Source: Psychrobacillus sp. INOP01 (lineage in GTDB: Bacteria; Bacillota; Bacilli; Bacillales_A; Planococcaceae). From it: a stretch of DNA of 64,000 nt. Position 1 is the stretch's first letter. Every line of letters starts with the position of its first letter. The stretch spans positions 4,030,001 to 4,094,000 of the forward strand of contig NZ_CP073315.1 in assembly GCF_018140925.1 (NCBI RefSeq), written 5' to 3'. Below, piece after piece: positions 9,259 through 16,249 of this stretch. The position numbers and the translations under genes are program-made. Under the pieces are notes generated by a model. The model was not told the origin of the DNA and searched no databases. It worked only from the letters and a program-made list of their open reading frames with translations.

Positions 9259-9921
9259 TTAATCCATTACTTCCCATCCACGCTCATTTGCTAAACTCCG
9301 TAGCTTTTCTTCTGGTCTAACGGCCACGGGATTTCCTACTAGCTCTAAAACCGGCAAGTCTGAAAAACTATCTCCATAGGCAAAACTATTTTCCCAGTCA
9401 ATTTTATGTCCACTCAAAGCTTCATGGACCTTCATTGTTTTTTGTTCCCCATTTACATGGGTAAGTATATTCTTGGTATAGACTTTATCGTCCTTATAAA
9501 ATATATCAGTTCCAATTATTTGATTGAACACAAGTCCTTCTGTCACACGTTCTAAAAACTGTGTATAAGCACCGGATACTAGTAAAATATGAACATTCTC
9601 TTTCTGATGAAGTTTGAGTCTTTCTAACACTGTTTGGTTAAAATCTTGCTGCATGACAGCTTTGATTTCCTCAAAATATACATCCATTTCCTGTTTTGTC
9701 AGACCTTCAAATGCTTCTAAATATAATTGCATGGAACGTTTTTTCATTTTGTTATCCGGATATAATTTGATTTTATTTGCTATGTATGGCGGCACGATTG
9801 CTCGGTAAAAACGTTTGTATGATGAATGATAGATAGGGTGTTCTTTTAAATGCTTCATTAATAATGTAAATGTTTCTTCTGCATAAATAGTTCCGTCAAA
9901 ATCAAAAATAGCTACTCGCAT
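9259..9921 (-). CDS. HAD-superfamily hydrolase, SerB-like (HAD-IB) phosphatase
   Basis: A 220-residue HAD phosphatase. Motif I is FDFDGTIY (nucleophile and acid/base Asp), motif II is LLVSGAYTQF, and motif III/IV is AYGDSFSDLPVLE. The helical cap between about residues 15 and 90 and the GDSFSDLP motif place it with the HAD-IB group (phosphoserine phosphatase, phosphoethanolamine/phosphocholine phosphatase type); the substrate is unknown. The start is set at the ATG at 9921 because GGGTGG lies 5 bases upstream; a GTG three codons earlier overlaps that ribosome site. It converges on hisF across a repeat array. Confidence 0.82.
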   Translation of the reverse strand: MRVAIFDFDGTIYAEETFTLLMKHLKEHPIYHSSYKRFYRAIVPPYIANKIKLYPDNKMKKRSMQLYLEAFEGLTKQEMDVYFEEIKAVMQQDFNQTVLERLKLHQKENVHILLVSGAYTQFLERVTEGLVFNQIIGTDIFYKDDKVYTKNILTHVNGEQKTMKVHEALSGHKIDWENSFAYGDSFSDLPVLELVGNPVAVRPEEKLRSLANERGWEVMD

Positions 9922-9975
9922 AAATTCCACCCTTTTCTCAAATAATAATTCATACTATTATTATACATGAATAAA

Positions 9976-10006
9976 TAAAAAATCGCCCCAAACTAATGGG
10001 ACGAGG
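9976..10006 (-). terminator. Terminator of the CotF-like gene
   Basis: On the minus strand TCGTCCCA pairs with TGGGGCGA (one G-U pair), followed by a T-rich tract. It starts 10 bases after the stop of the coat-protein gene. Confidence 0.7.
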
Positions 10007-10015
10007 ATTTATTAT

Positions 10016-10648
10016 TTAGCTCATCATTTTACCTTGAGCAGGGCCAAATGAGTTCGTCATTGCTTGCATGCTTTGCTGATCCAGCTGTGGAACTTGGTAA
10101 TAATGGTGTTTGTTTTGATAAATGGAAAGCTCATAAGCCATTTCAATGCAGTTAGGAATTGAATCTGCTAGCACACGGCGAACAACCGGATTCGTTGTTT
10201 CTAATGCAGCTCCAGTTTTTATAGTGGCGGAGGCTTTCGCAGCTCCAAGAAGGTATCCAGAAATCAGTTCGTCCGAAAGCTCATTGGCAGATTGGATTGG
10301 CTTTTTGGGTTGGGAAGGTTTTATACCATAAATAAAATCATTTCCAGTTTGCATTTTATAGCTAGAAGTTGGGTGTGATGGATCTGTACCTGTTTTAAAG
10401 CATTCTACCGTAATATTATATTCGTCTAATGCGAATGCATATTGTCGATCTAAAATATTCAGCAGTTCCTGGTCTTTTACATGTGGACGAAGAAGTGTTT
10501 TTAAATTTAATCCAGAAACAACTGTCGATAGTACTTCATGCAGGTCAAAAACCTCATGACCGCCATGATTCATATTTTGCGGGATATTACCAGTTTGCAT
10601 ATTTTGATGTGTTTGACCTTGACCTTGTCCAAATGGGTTTTGTGTCAT
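10016..10648 (-). CDS. Spore coat protein, CotF family
   Basis: A 210-residue protein with an N-terminal Gln/Asn/Gly-rich tract (about residues 1-35, FGQGQGQTHQN) followed by a CotF-like helical domain: DLHEVLSTVVSGLNLK, LYDEYNITVEC-type helices, and a second helical half with the end YELSIYQNKHHYYQVPQL. Proteins of this family are incorporated in the Bacillus spore coat. The start is the ATG at 10648 because ACAAGGAGGAAAAG lies just upstream; an in-frame GTG/ATG extension of 25 residues lacks such a site. It implies the organism sporulates. Family call is good; the exact paralogue is not known. Confidence 0.82.
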   Translation of the reverse strand: MTQNPFGQGQGQTHQNMQTGNIPQNMNHGGHEVFDLHEVLSTVVSGLNLKTLLRPHVKDQELLNILDRQYAFALDEYNITVECFKTGTDPSHPTSSYKMQTGNDFIYGIKPSQPKKPIQSANELSDELISGYLLGAAKASATIKTGAALETTNPVVRRVLADSIPNCIEMAYELSIYQNKHHYYQVPQLDQQSMQAMTNSFGPAQGKMMS

Positions 10649-10724
10649 TCCAACTTTTCCTCCTTGTAGAAACTGTGATGAAACATCCTTTGTAGTTTGA
10701 GCAAAAGGATATAAAATATGCATG

Positions 10725-10768
10725 GTATAAAAATAAAAACAATCCCAACATATTTATATTGGGATTGT
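10725..10768 (-). terminator. Terminator downstream of the ypsA-linked gene
   Basis: CAATCCCAA and TTGGGATTG form a perfect 9-bp stem with a 10-base loop; on the minus strand it is followed by a long T-rich tract. It lies 8 bases beyond the stop at 10776. Confidence 0.82.
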
Positions 10769-10775
10769 GTGTCGT

Positions 10776-11348
10776 TTATTTAATAGTCGAAACTAATTTA
10801 AAGATTAATGAGTATAATAATTGATATACTTCTTCGATAGTAAAGGAATCATTGAAACCTTTTAAATAATTTATAGGTAAATTAATTTCCCATAAACCTT
10901 CATTACCAGCAAACATCATACTATATTGCATTTTCTCTGAGTTGTAGTGGTCATCTAAAACCGCTCTAATTTCTTCGTTATATTTTTTTTGTATAAATAA
11001 ACCGAACATTGCAGTGTAAACTTCAAATACTTCATCGTATTCAACTGCAATTGCATCAACGCTAACAACATCCAAAATCGGTGTTTCTAAAAAAACATAT
11101 TCTTGAATATTGTCTTTAAAATAGGATACAGGTGTTTGTAAAAATGTTGTAGATTCTTTAGATATTAACTCATCCGTTTCTTTGTTGTATCTTTCGATAA
11201 TTGCATCGCTAAATAAGTTTTGTTCAATAACTTTTAATCCTTCTGGTAGTAATTGATTTCTTTCTGCAAAATCTTTTTCTTCCATTGTTAACGCTATTTC
11301 ATTGTTTGTTGCTTCCTCGATTTTTTTAGTGAGTTTGTTTGTAATCAT
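10776..11348 (-). CDS. Conserved hypothetical protein translationally coupled to ypsA
   Basis: A 190-residue acidic, probably cytosolic protein that I do not recognise. It has no signal peptide or membrane segment. A charged N-terminal helix (ITNKLTKKIEEATNNE) is followed by an alpha/beta-looking region with SVDAIAVEYDEVFEVY and a C-terminal helix FTIEEVYQLLYSLIFKLV. Its ATG overlaps the ypsA stop by 4 bases (ATGA), so the two are translated together and may act together. The terminator after it closes the unit. Confidence 0.7.
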   Translation of the reverse strand: MITNKLTKKIEEATNNEIALTMEEKDFAERNQLLPEGLKVIEQNLFSDAIIERYNKETDELISKESTTFLQTPVSYFKDNIQEYVFLETPILDVVSVDAIAVEYDEVFEVYTAMFGLFIQKKYNEEIRAVLDDHYNSEKMQYSMMFAGNEGLWEINLPINYLKGFNDSFTIEEVYQLLYSLIFKLVSTIK

Positions 11349-11911
11349 AGAAATTGATTCCTTCCTTCTTCAGCTATTTCTTCTGCCATTACTTGGAGAT
11401 CATATGCATCAATAACGATTAATCGATAATCATTTTTTTCAGCAAATTGCTCGGCTAATTTTTTGATGAACTTCGGTGAGCCTTCATTTTCCTCGTCGTA
11501 TACGATTAACATTCCATCCGAATTACGAACAACGAATTTATTTCTCTCTATAAACTGCCAAGGAGCTTCATACGGTTTTTTAGTGACACTTGTATGATAA
11601 TCAGCTTGCATTAATAGTCGCTCATACATTTCTTTCTTTTGTTCATTCCAATTTTTTTCTTGCTCTAAAAAGGGGGTAATAATTGCAAATTTTACATGTG
11701 GATACTCAACTTTAAGCTCTAAAATTAGTTCAGCAGTCCAAGTTTCTACCCCTTGTTGACCACCTAATATTACCCACTCTAATCCTTCATCCAATAAAAC
11801 ACGAAGTTGAGTTTCTATTGCTTTTTTAATGATAGGAATTCCTTCATGGGATTCATTAAATATTCCTAATTCATGTGCTTTATAACCTGTTACTAATAAT
11901 CTTTTAATCAT
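11345..11911 (-). CDS. ypsA: YpsA, SLOG-superfamily (DUF1273) protein
   Basis: A 188-residue protein closely similar to B. subtilis YpsA: VTGYKAHELGIFN, LDEGLEWVILGGQQGVE, AIITPFLEQEKNWNEQ, QADYHTSVTKKPYE, DEENEGSPKF. SLOG proteins have a Rossmann-like fold that binds nucleotide-type ligands; YpsA has been linked to cell-division inhibition and stress in firmicutes. The start is placed at the ATG at 11911 (MIKRLLVTGYK), which matches the family N-terminus and follows GGGTGA; a 42-residue upstream extension is not family-like. It is divergent from the DUF2642-like gene. Confidence 0.88.
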   Translation of the reverse strand: MIKRLLVTGYKAHELGIFNESHEGIPIIKKAIETQLRVLLDEGLEWVILGGQQGVETWTAELILELKVEYPHVKFAIITPFLEQEKNWNEQKKEMYERLLMQADYHTSVTKKPYEAPWQFIERNKFVVRNSDGMLIVYDEENEGSPKFIKKLAEQFAEKNDYRLIVIDAYDLQVMAEEIAEEGRNQFL

Positions 11912-12021
11912 TACATCACCCAACTTATCTAAACGTCTTAGTCCATCATAGCATGTTCTCGTAACCATATAAAACCTTATCTCATACACTAATATGATTG
12001 TGAGGAAGGGATGGATGTTTA

Positions 12022-12249
12022 GTGAACGACAAACCACAGGCGACCGTAGAATTTGTAAGTCATTTTGAAGGTTATGTATATCAGGTAGCTAAGGGATTGA
12101 AGGACAAAATGATTGCTGTTCAAACTACTAGAAGTACAATACAAGGTAGACTTATGGGTATTGCACCAGATCATCTAGTAGTGGACGTAAGCGGGGTCCC
12201 GTTTTATGTCAGAACACAACAAATAGTGTGGATTTCACCTATAAAATAA
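12022..12249 (+). CDS. DUF2642-like small protein
   Basis: A 75-residue, beta-rich small protein starting at GTG with GGAAGGG upstream. The pattern of a short conserved core (QTTRSTIQGRLMGIAPDHLVVDV, split around Gly) ending in VRTQQIVWISP resembles the DUF2642 family of Bacillus proteins, several of them sporulation-linked, and has an Sm-like look. The catalase gene begins 18 bases later, so the two form an operon. Role unknown; an accessory to the downstream Mn catalase or a coat component is only a guess. Confidence 0.65.
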   Translation: MNDKPQATVEFVSHFEGYVYQVAKGLKDKMIAVQTTRSTIQGRLMGIAPDHLVVDVSGVPFYVRTQQIVWISPIK

Positions 12250-12267
12250 AAGAGAGGAGCTTGTTAT

Positions 12268-13161
12268 TTGTTTCAAAGAGTGGATAAATTATTAATCGAT
12301 CTACCCACTGTCGAATATGGGGATGCTAATGCTGCTTCAGCGGTACAAGAGTTACTAGGCGGGAAATTTGGAGAAATGTCGACATTAAATAATTATATGT
12401 ATCAATCATTCAATTTTCGTGGAAGGACGAAATTAAAACCATTTTATGATTTAGTAGCTAGCATTACTGCAGAAGAGTTTGGACATGTGGAATTAGTATC
12501 CAATACTATTAACCTGCTAAACAAAAATTCTTCTTTTACAGGTGATCCAAATACCACTCCGCTTCAAGATGCTATAGACAAACGAAATACTTACGCTTTT
12601 ATCGCGAATGCTCAAACATCCTTGGCTGGAGATTCCATGGGAAATCCTTGGAGAGGTGACTACGTATTTTCAAGTGGAAACTTAGTATTAGATTTACTTC
12701 ATAACTTCTTTTTAGAATGTGGTGCTAGAACTCATAAAATGCGCGTATATGAGATGACGGATCACCCGACAGCTCGAGAAATGATTGGATATTTACTTGT
12801 ACGTGGAGGAACACATGTTCTTGCGTATGCAAAAGCTATTGAGATAGCGACTGGAACAGATGTCACGAAAATGTTACCAATACCAAACCTAGATAATCGT
12901 GTATTTGATACTGCAAGAAAGTATGAAGATCAAGGGTATGGTAATGTATTATTCACATGGAATAATGTAGGTGACTACAAAGATATTAATCAGATTTGGA
13001 AAGGCACTAATCCGTTGAGTGGAGAACAGCTATATGTGAAAGAGGGAAGTCCAAAAGGGTATGATATTCCTGATTTAAGATCATTACCAGAAGAATTTGC
13101 ACCAGGTATAGGACCGGACGAATATGAAGCTATAGCAAAAAGATTATTGGCTAATATGTAA
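12268..13161 (+). CDS. Manganese catalase-family protein
   Basis: A 297-residue protein of the dimanganese (non-haem) catalase family, similar in plan to B. subtilis YdbD and the coat protein CotJC: LLGGKFGEMSTLNNYMYQSFNFRG, AEEFGHVELVSN (metal-binding Glu and His), a second four-helix half with GGTHVLAYAKAIE, and a C-terminal extension with EEFAPGIGPDEY. It would disproportionate hydrogen peroxide in the cytosol or in the spore. The start is TTG at 12268 (MFQRVDKLL), which fits the family N-terminus; GAGAGGAG lies upstream. Metal content is inferred from the family. Confidence 0.85.
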   Translation: MFQRVDKLLIDLPTVEYGDANAASAVQELLGGKFGEMSTLNNYMYQSFNFRGRTKLKPFYDLVASITAEEFGHVELVSNTINLLNKNSSFTGDPNTTPLQDAIDKRNTYAFIANAQTSLAGDSMGNPWRGDYVFSSGNLVLDLLHNFFLECGARTHKMRVYEMTDHPTAREMIGYLLVRGGTHVLAYAKAIEIATGTDVTKMLPIPNLDNRVFDTARKYEDQGYGNVLFTWNNVGDYKDINQIWKGTNPLSGEQLYVKEGSPKGYDIPDLRSLPEEFAPGIGPDEYEAIAKRLLANM

Positions 13162-13187
13162 AGAAATAGCGTAAAATATTCGAGTAA

Positions 13188-13201
13188 AAGGGAACTCCCT
13201 A
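13188..13201. promoter_or_regulatory. NreC-type inverted repeat upstream of ric
   Basis: AAGGG-AACT-CCCTA matches 9 of 10 arm positions of TAGGG-N4-CCCTA, the palindrome reported for NreC in staphylococci. The same kind of box occurs before narG and narK in this window. It lies 65 bases before the ric start. Confidence 0.55.
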
Positions 13202-13217
13202 GTATTCTTTTTTAGTT

Positions 13218-13239
13218 TACAATTTACAATTAAATTGTA
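13218..13239. promoter_or_regulatory. Perfect 22-bp dyad in the ric leader
   Basis: TACAATTT and AAATTGTA form perfect 8-bp arms around a 6-bp spacer, 27 bases before the ric ATG and 17 bases after the NreC-type box. The layout is that of a dimeric regulator site, such as an NO- or redox-responsive repressor. The protein is unknown. Confidence 0.45.
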
Positions 13240-13265
13240 GACATTTAAAGAAGGGATTGAAGAAA

Positions 13266-13964
13266 ATGACTTTATTATCCGTAGAAACAAATGTTTCAGA
13301 AATTGTAAAAGAAATACCACAAACTGGTGATTTGTTTAGAAAGCTTCGAATAGATTTTTGTTGCGGGGGAAAGGTGCCACTTAGAACTGCAGCGATAAAT
13401 CAACAGTTAGACCCAGAAGAGGTACTAGAAAAAGTGAAAGGTATCCAATCAAAACAAACAGAATATCAACAAACGCTACCAACTTCTTTAGATGAGAAGG
13501 CGTTGATCGAACATATACAAACGAAGCATCATGCTTATTTACGTGAGGAATTACCTTCTTTGACACCTTATATAACAAAAGTATCAAAAGTACATGGCGA
13601 AAATCATCCACATCTCATCAGAGTTAAAGAGATTTTCACTGTTTTAAAAAGAGAATTAATAGACCATACCGATGATGAAGACAATGTTGTATTCCCATTA
13701 ATAAAGGAATTTATAGCGAATCTAACAGAAGAGCATGTAGAGAATTTAAAACCACATGTACTAGAATTAGAAGAAGAACATGAAAATGCTGGTAATCTTC
13801 TTAAAGAGCTACGAGAGATAACTAATAATTTCACACCTCCAGAAAGTGCTTGCGGAACATTCAGATTAGTATATCAACGACTTGAGCAGCTTGAAAAAGA
13901 CACATTTGAACATATTCATTTAGAGAATAATATATTATTTGAAAATGTGAGAAAAGCAATCTAA
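13266..13964 (+). CDS. ric: Iron-sulfur cluster repair di-iron protein (RIC/ScdA/YtfE)
   Basis: A 232-residue protein that restores Fe-S clusters after nitrosative or oxidative damage. The N-terminal ScdA_N (DUF542) domain shows the diagnostic FCCGGK motif (about residues 30-35). The C-terminal hemerythrin-like domain carries the expected His/Glu ligands: HHAYLREE, HTDDEDNVVFP, LEEEHENAG, HIHLENNILFE. The ATG at 13266 is chosen over an upstream TTG because AAGAAGGGA lies 10 bases before it. Its place beside the nar island and the NreC-type box fit a role against nitric oxide formed in nitrate respiration. Called scdA in staphylococci. Confidence 0.93.
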   Translation: MTLLSVETNVSEIVKEIPQTGDLFRKLRIDFCCGGKVPLRTAAINQQLDPEEVLEKVKGIQSKQTEYQQTLPTSLDEKALIEHIQTKHHAYLREELPSLTPYITKVSKVHGENHPHLIRVKEIFTVLKRELIDHTDDEDNVVFPLIKEFIANLTEEHVENLKPHVLELEEEHENAGNLLKELREITNNFTPPESACGTFRLVYQRLEQLEKDTFEHIHLENNILFENVRKAI

Positions 13965-13971
13965 CAGAAAG

Positions 13972-14022
13972 GTCGCTATTTAGTCGAAGTTACTTTGACA
14001 AAAGTAGCGACTATTTTTTTTT
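13972..14022 (+). terminator. ric terminator
   Basis: A long hairpin (outer stem GTCGCTA/TAGCGAC, inner stem GTCGAAG/CTTTGAC) ends in a run of nine T. Confidence 0.88.
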
Positions 14023-14072
14023 GGAGGATTAGGAGCTATAATTAGAGAAAGTGTTTAAGGTAGGAGGACATT

Positions 14073-14855
14073 ATGAACAATATTATCAAATTAATCATAG
14101 CTTGCTTATTAATCGTTTCAGTTCTAGTAGCGTGTTCGCCGTTTAACAGTGAAGAAAATTCAAAAACAGAATTAACTATTTCTATTGCTTCGAGTCTAAA
14201 AGAAGCAGTGGAAGAGATAAAGAATACATATGAAACAGAAAACCCTCATATCAAATTGCACTTTAACTTTGGTGGTTCTGGTTCTCTACAGCAACAAATT
14301 TCCCAAGGAGCCCCAGTAGATCTTTTTTTCTCTGCGGCGGAAGATAAACTTGATTTGTTAGTGGAAGAGGGCCTTATTGATGAAACTGATGTTACTGATT
14401 TATTAGGAAATGAGTTAGTATTGATCGTTCCAAATGGTAAGGAAACATATATTAGTAGCTTTCAAGACCTCGATAAACAAGAAATAGAGAAAATCTCTAT
14501 TGGAACCCCTGAAACTGTACCCGCAGGAAAATACGCAAAAGAATCATTGCAAAACCTAGGGATTTGGAATGATATAGAAGATAAAATAGTGTTTGCTAAA
14601 GATGTTAGACAAGTACTATCATACGTTGAGACAGGTAATGTAACGGCAGGAATTGTCTATAAAACAGATGTAATTTCTTCTGAAAAGGTAAAGGTAATCA
14701 CTGCAGCAGAACAGCAAACACACACTGTAATCACGTACCCACTTGGGATTTTGAAGAAAACCAAACACTATGAAGAAGCAAAAGATTTCTATGATTATCT
14801 TCAAAGTGAGGAAGGATTAAAGGTTTTTAAGGATTATGGATTTACTATTAACTAA
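14073..14855 (+). CDS. modA: Molybdate ABC transporter substrate-binding lipoprotein
   Basis: A 260-residue periplasmic-binding-type lipoprotein. The signal peptide ends in a lipobox with Cys21 (SVLVAC). Mature motifs match ModA: IASSLKEAVEEI, NFGGSGSLQQQISQGAPVDLF, the PAGKYAKESL hinge and the AGIVYKTD segment. It captures molybdate outside the membrane for the Mo-cofactor pathway encoded downstream. GGTAGGAGG precedes the ATG. It overlaps modB by 20 bases. No ATPase gene follows. Confidence 0.94.
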   Translation: MNNIIKLIIACLLIVSVLVACSPFNSEENSKTELTISIASSLKEAVEEIKNTYETENPHIKLHFNFGGSGSLQQQISQGAPVDLFFSAAEDKLDLLVEEGLIDETDVTDLLGNELVLIVPNGKETYISSFQDLDKQEIEKISIGTPETVPAGKYAKESLQNLGIWNDIEDKIVFAKDVRQVLSYVETGNVTAGIVYKTDVISSEKVKVITAAEQQTHTVITYPLGILKKTKHYEEAKDFYDYLQSEEGLKVFKDYGFTIN

Positions 14856-15519
14856 CATTACTTTGAACGAGTTTTTTAATCCCATTTGGTTATCCTTGAA
14901 AATTACTATCATAGCTAGCGTTATAGTTATTATTTCTGGAATACTAGTAGGGAGACTTTTAGCGAGAAATTCATTCAAAGGAAAGTCGATTGTGGAAACA
15001 GTCCTATTGCTACCAATGGTGCTTTCCCCTACTGTTGTCGGATTTTTGCTGATTGTTTTATTTGGTCGAAATAGTATTTTTGGACAAGGGATCGAATGGT
15101 TGTTTAACCAGCCAATTATATTTACTTGGTGGGCTGCAGTGATTGCTTCTGTAGTTGTTGCTTTTCCATTAATGTACCAATCGGCCAAGTCCGGATTTCA
15201 AGCAATTGATACAACAATAGAGGAAGCTGCTAGAGTTGATGGGGCAAGTGAATGGAAGATTCTATACTATTTATCAATCCCTCTCGCATCTAAGTCTATT
15301 ATTTCTGGTGCGATTTTAAGTTTTGCACGGGCGCTAGGTGAATTTGGTGCCACTTTAATGTTTGCAGGTAATATCCCTGGTCAAACCCAAACCCTACCTA
15401 CAGCAATTTATACTGCAATTGATTCCGGAAATATGGAATTGGCTTGGCTCTGGGTTATTTCTATTATATTTATATCGTTTATCATGTTGATGATTATTCA
15501 GCGTAAAGAGAGTAATTGA
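14836..15519 (+). CDS. modB: Molybdate ABC transporter permease
   Basis: A 227-residue inner-membrane permease with about five transmembrane helices. The cytoplasmic EAA loop EEAARVDGASEWKILYYLSIPLA contacts the ATPase. LPMVLSPTVVGFLL and the end AWLWVISIIFI are typical of ModB/CysT. It overlaps the end of modA by 20 bases, so translation is coupled. The usual modC ATPase gene is absent; a terminator follows immediately. B. subtilis has a similar modAB pair without modC, so the ATPase is probably encoded elsewhere or shared. Confidence 0.94.
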   Translation: MDLLLTNITLNEFFNPIWLSLKITIIASVIVIISGILVGRLLARNSFKGKSIVETVLLLPMVLSPTVVGFLLIVLFGRNSIFGQGIEWLFNQPIIFTWWAAVIASVVVAFPLMYQSAKSGFQAIDTTIEEAARVDGASEWKILYYLSIPLASKSIISGAILSFARALGEFGATLMFAGNIPGQTQTLPTAIYTAIDSGNMELAWLWVISIIFISFIMLMIIQRKESN

Positions 15520-15531
15520 ATGCTATTTTGA

Positions 15532-15562
15532 GACTTAAGCAAATATGCTTAAGTCTTTTTTT
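15532..15562 (+). terminator. modAB terminator
   Basis: GACTTAAGCA and TGCTTAAGTC form a perfect 10-bp stem with a 4-base loop, followed by seven T. Confidence 0.92.
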
Positions 15563-15579
15563 GAAGAAGATTATACAAT

Positions 15580-15935
15580 GATACTGCTGATTTCCGTTTC
15601 AGGCGGATGCTTTCCGCGGGCGAGAGGCCGAGCCTCCTCGTTCGCTACGCTCCCTGCGGGGTCTCGAAATTCTCGCTGTTCCCGCTGGAGTTGCCGCCTT
15701 TCTCTCCAATCAATAAAGGGAGTAGTACTTTATAATATGATTTTGCATAGCGTATCGCTGTAATAATAGAATTATATTAAGTTAAATTTATGGCAATTCG
15801 ATCCAATCACCGTTTCTGAATTATGGGATCAATATTTTAACTATTCCCGTTGGAATTTAATGTGTTTTTACGGGATAAAAGTATAAATAATGTGGCTTTC
15901 TTAAAGAAGGCGACGGACAGGCAAATGGCATAAGA
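15580..15935 (+). repeat. Dispersed palindromic repeat, module A, copy 1
   Basis: A GC-rich palindromic core (about 15584-15716) begins GCTGATTTCCGTTTCAGGCGG and closes with GTTGCCGCC: outer arms GGCGG/CCGCC and GCGGG/CCCGC. An AT-rich tail follows with GGGAGTAGTACT, TTAAGTTAAA and GGGATAAAAGTATAAA. The same head, palindrome plan and tail recur at 25535 and, decayed, at 54800. The region has no credible gene. Confidence 0.75.
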
Positions 15936-15939
15936 TTAC

Positions 15940-16085
15940 CGATAAAAGGGAGGATGATTGTGACGTCAGTCACAATCATCCTCTTTAAAAAATCGATCGA
16001 TAATAATATAGCAACAAGTCTGTTCAAAGCCAACCGAAATGATGGAAACATGTTATGAGCATAGAAGGCGTCTTGCACTTTTCAT
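15940..16085 (+). repeat. Dispersed repeat, module B, copy 1
   Basis: It starts with an 18-bp hairpin (15947-15986) and continues TATAGCAACAAGTCTGTTCA, then GATGGAAACATG and GGCGTCTT. Related copies are at 26038, 54940 and, inverted, 63598. Confidence 0.7.
15958..15975. promoter_or_regulatory. Perfect Crp/Fnr-type palindrome inside the repeat hairpin
   Basis: TTGTGA-N6-TCACAA matches the Fnr/Crp consensus TGTGA-N6-TCACA exactly. It is 275 bases before narG, but it forms the top of a repeat hairpin, and a one-mismatch version occurs in copy 3 near lmrB/pepF. It may be a real Fnr site or a by-product of the hairpin. Confidence 0.35.
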
Positions 16086-16111
16086 TTATTTCCCCTAAGA
16101 ATATAGTTCTC

Positions 16112-16125
16112 TAGGGAAATCCCAG
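16112..16125. promoter_or_regulatory. NreC-type box 1 upstream of narG
   Basis: TAGGG-AAAT-CCCAG, 8 of 10 arm matches to TAGGG-N4-CCCTA. It begins 21 bp (two helical turns) before box 2. A further CCCTA half-site lies at 16093. Confidence 0.6.
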
Positions 16126-16132
16126 TAGTGAT

Positions 16133-16146
16133 TAGGACTTTCCCTA
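16133..16146. promoter_or_regulatory. NreC-type box 2 upstream of narG
   Basis: TAGGA-CTTT-CCCTA, 9 of 10 arm matches to TAGGG-N4-CCCTA. It lies about 36 bp before a possible -10 (TATAAG at 16182), with no good -35, as expected for an activator-dependent promoter. Confidence 0.6.
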
Positions 16147-16249
16147 ATGTCGATTAATGTCATAGTCTTTCATAATAATAGTATAAGAATGAGCAAGTAA
16201 TTGATTCCCGTCATGCTATTCATTCGAAAAGGAAGGGTGATCGATACTA

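Noticed and set aside
14817-15188. Minus-strand open frame of 123 codons within modB
   Set aside because: Antisense shadow of the conserved modB sequence; no ribosome site.
15545-15763. Plus-strand open frame of 72 codons after modB
   Set aside because: It starts inside the modAB terminator and runs through the GC-rich palindrome of module A; Arg/Ser-rich translation typical of non-coding GC-rich DNA.
15520-16249. A degraded modC gene between modB and narG
   Set aside because: I looked for Walker A or ABC-signature remnants and found only repeat modules and regulatory boxes.
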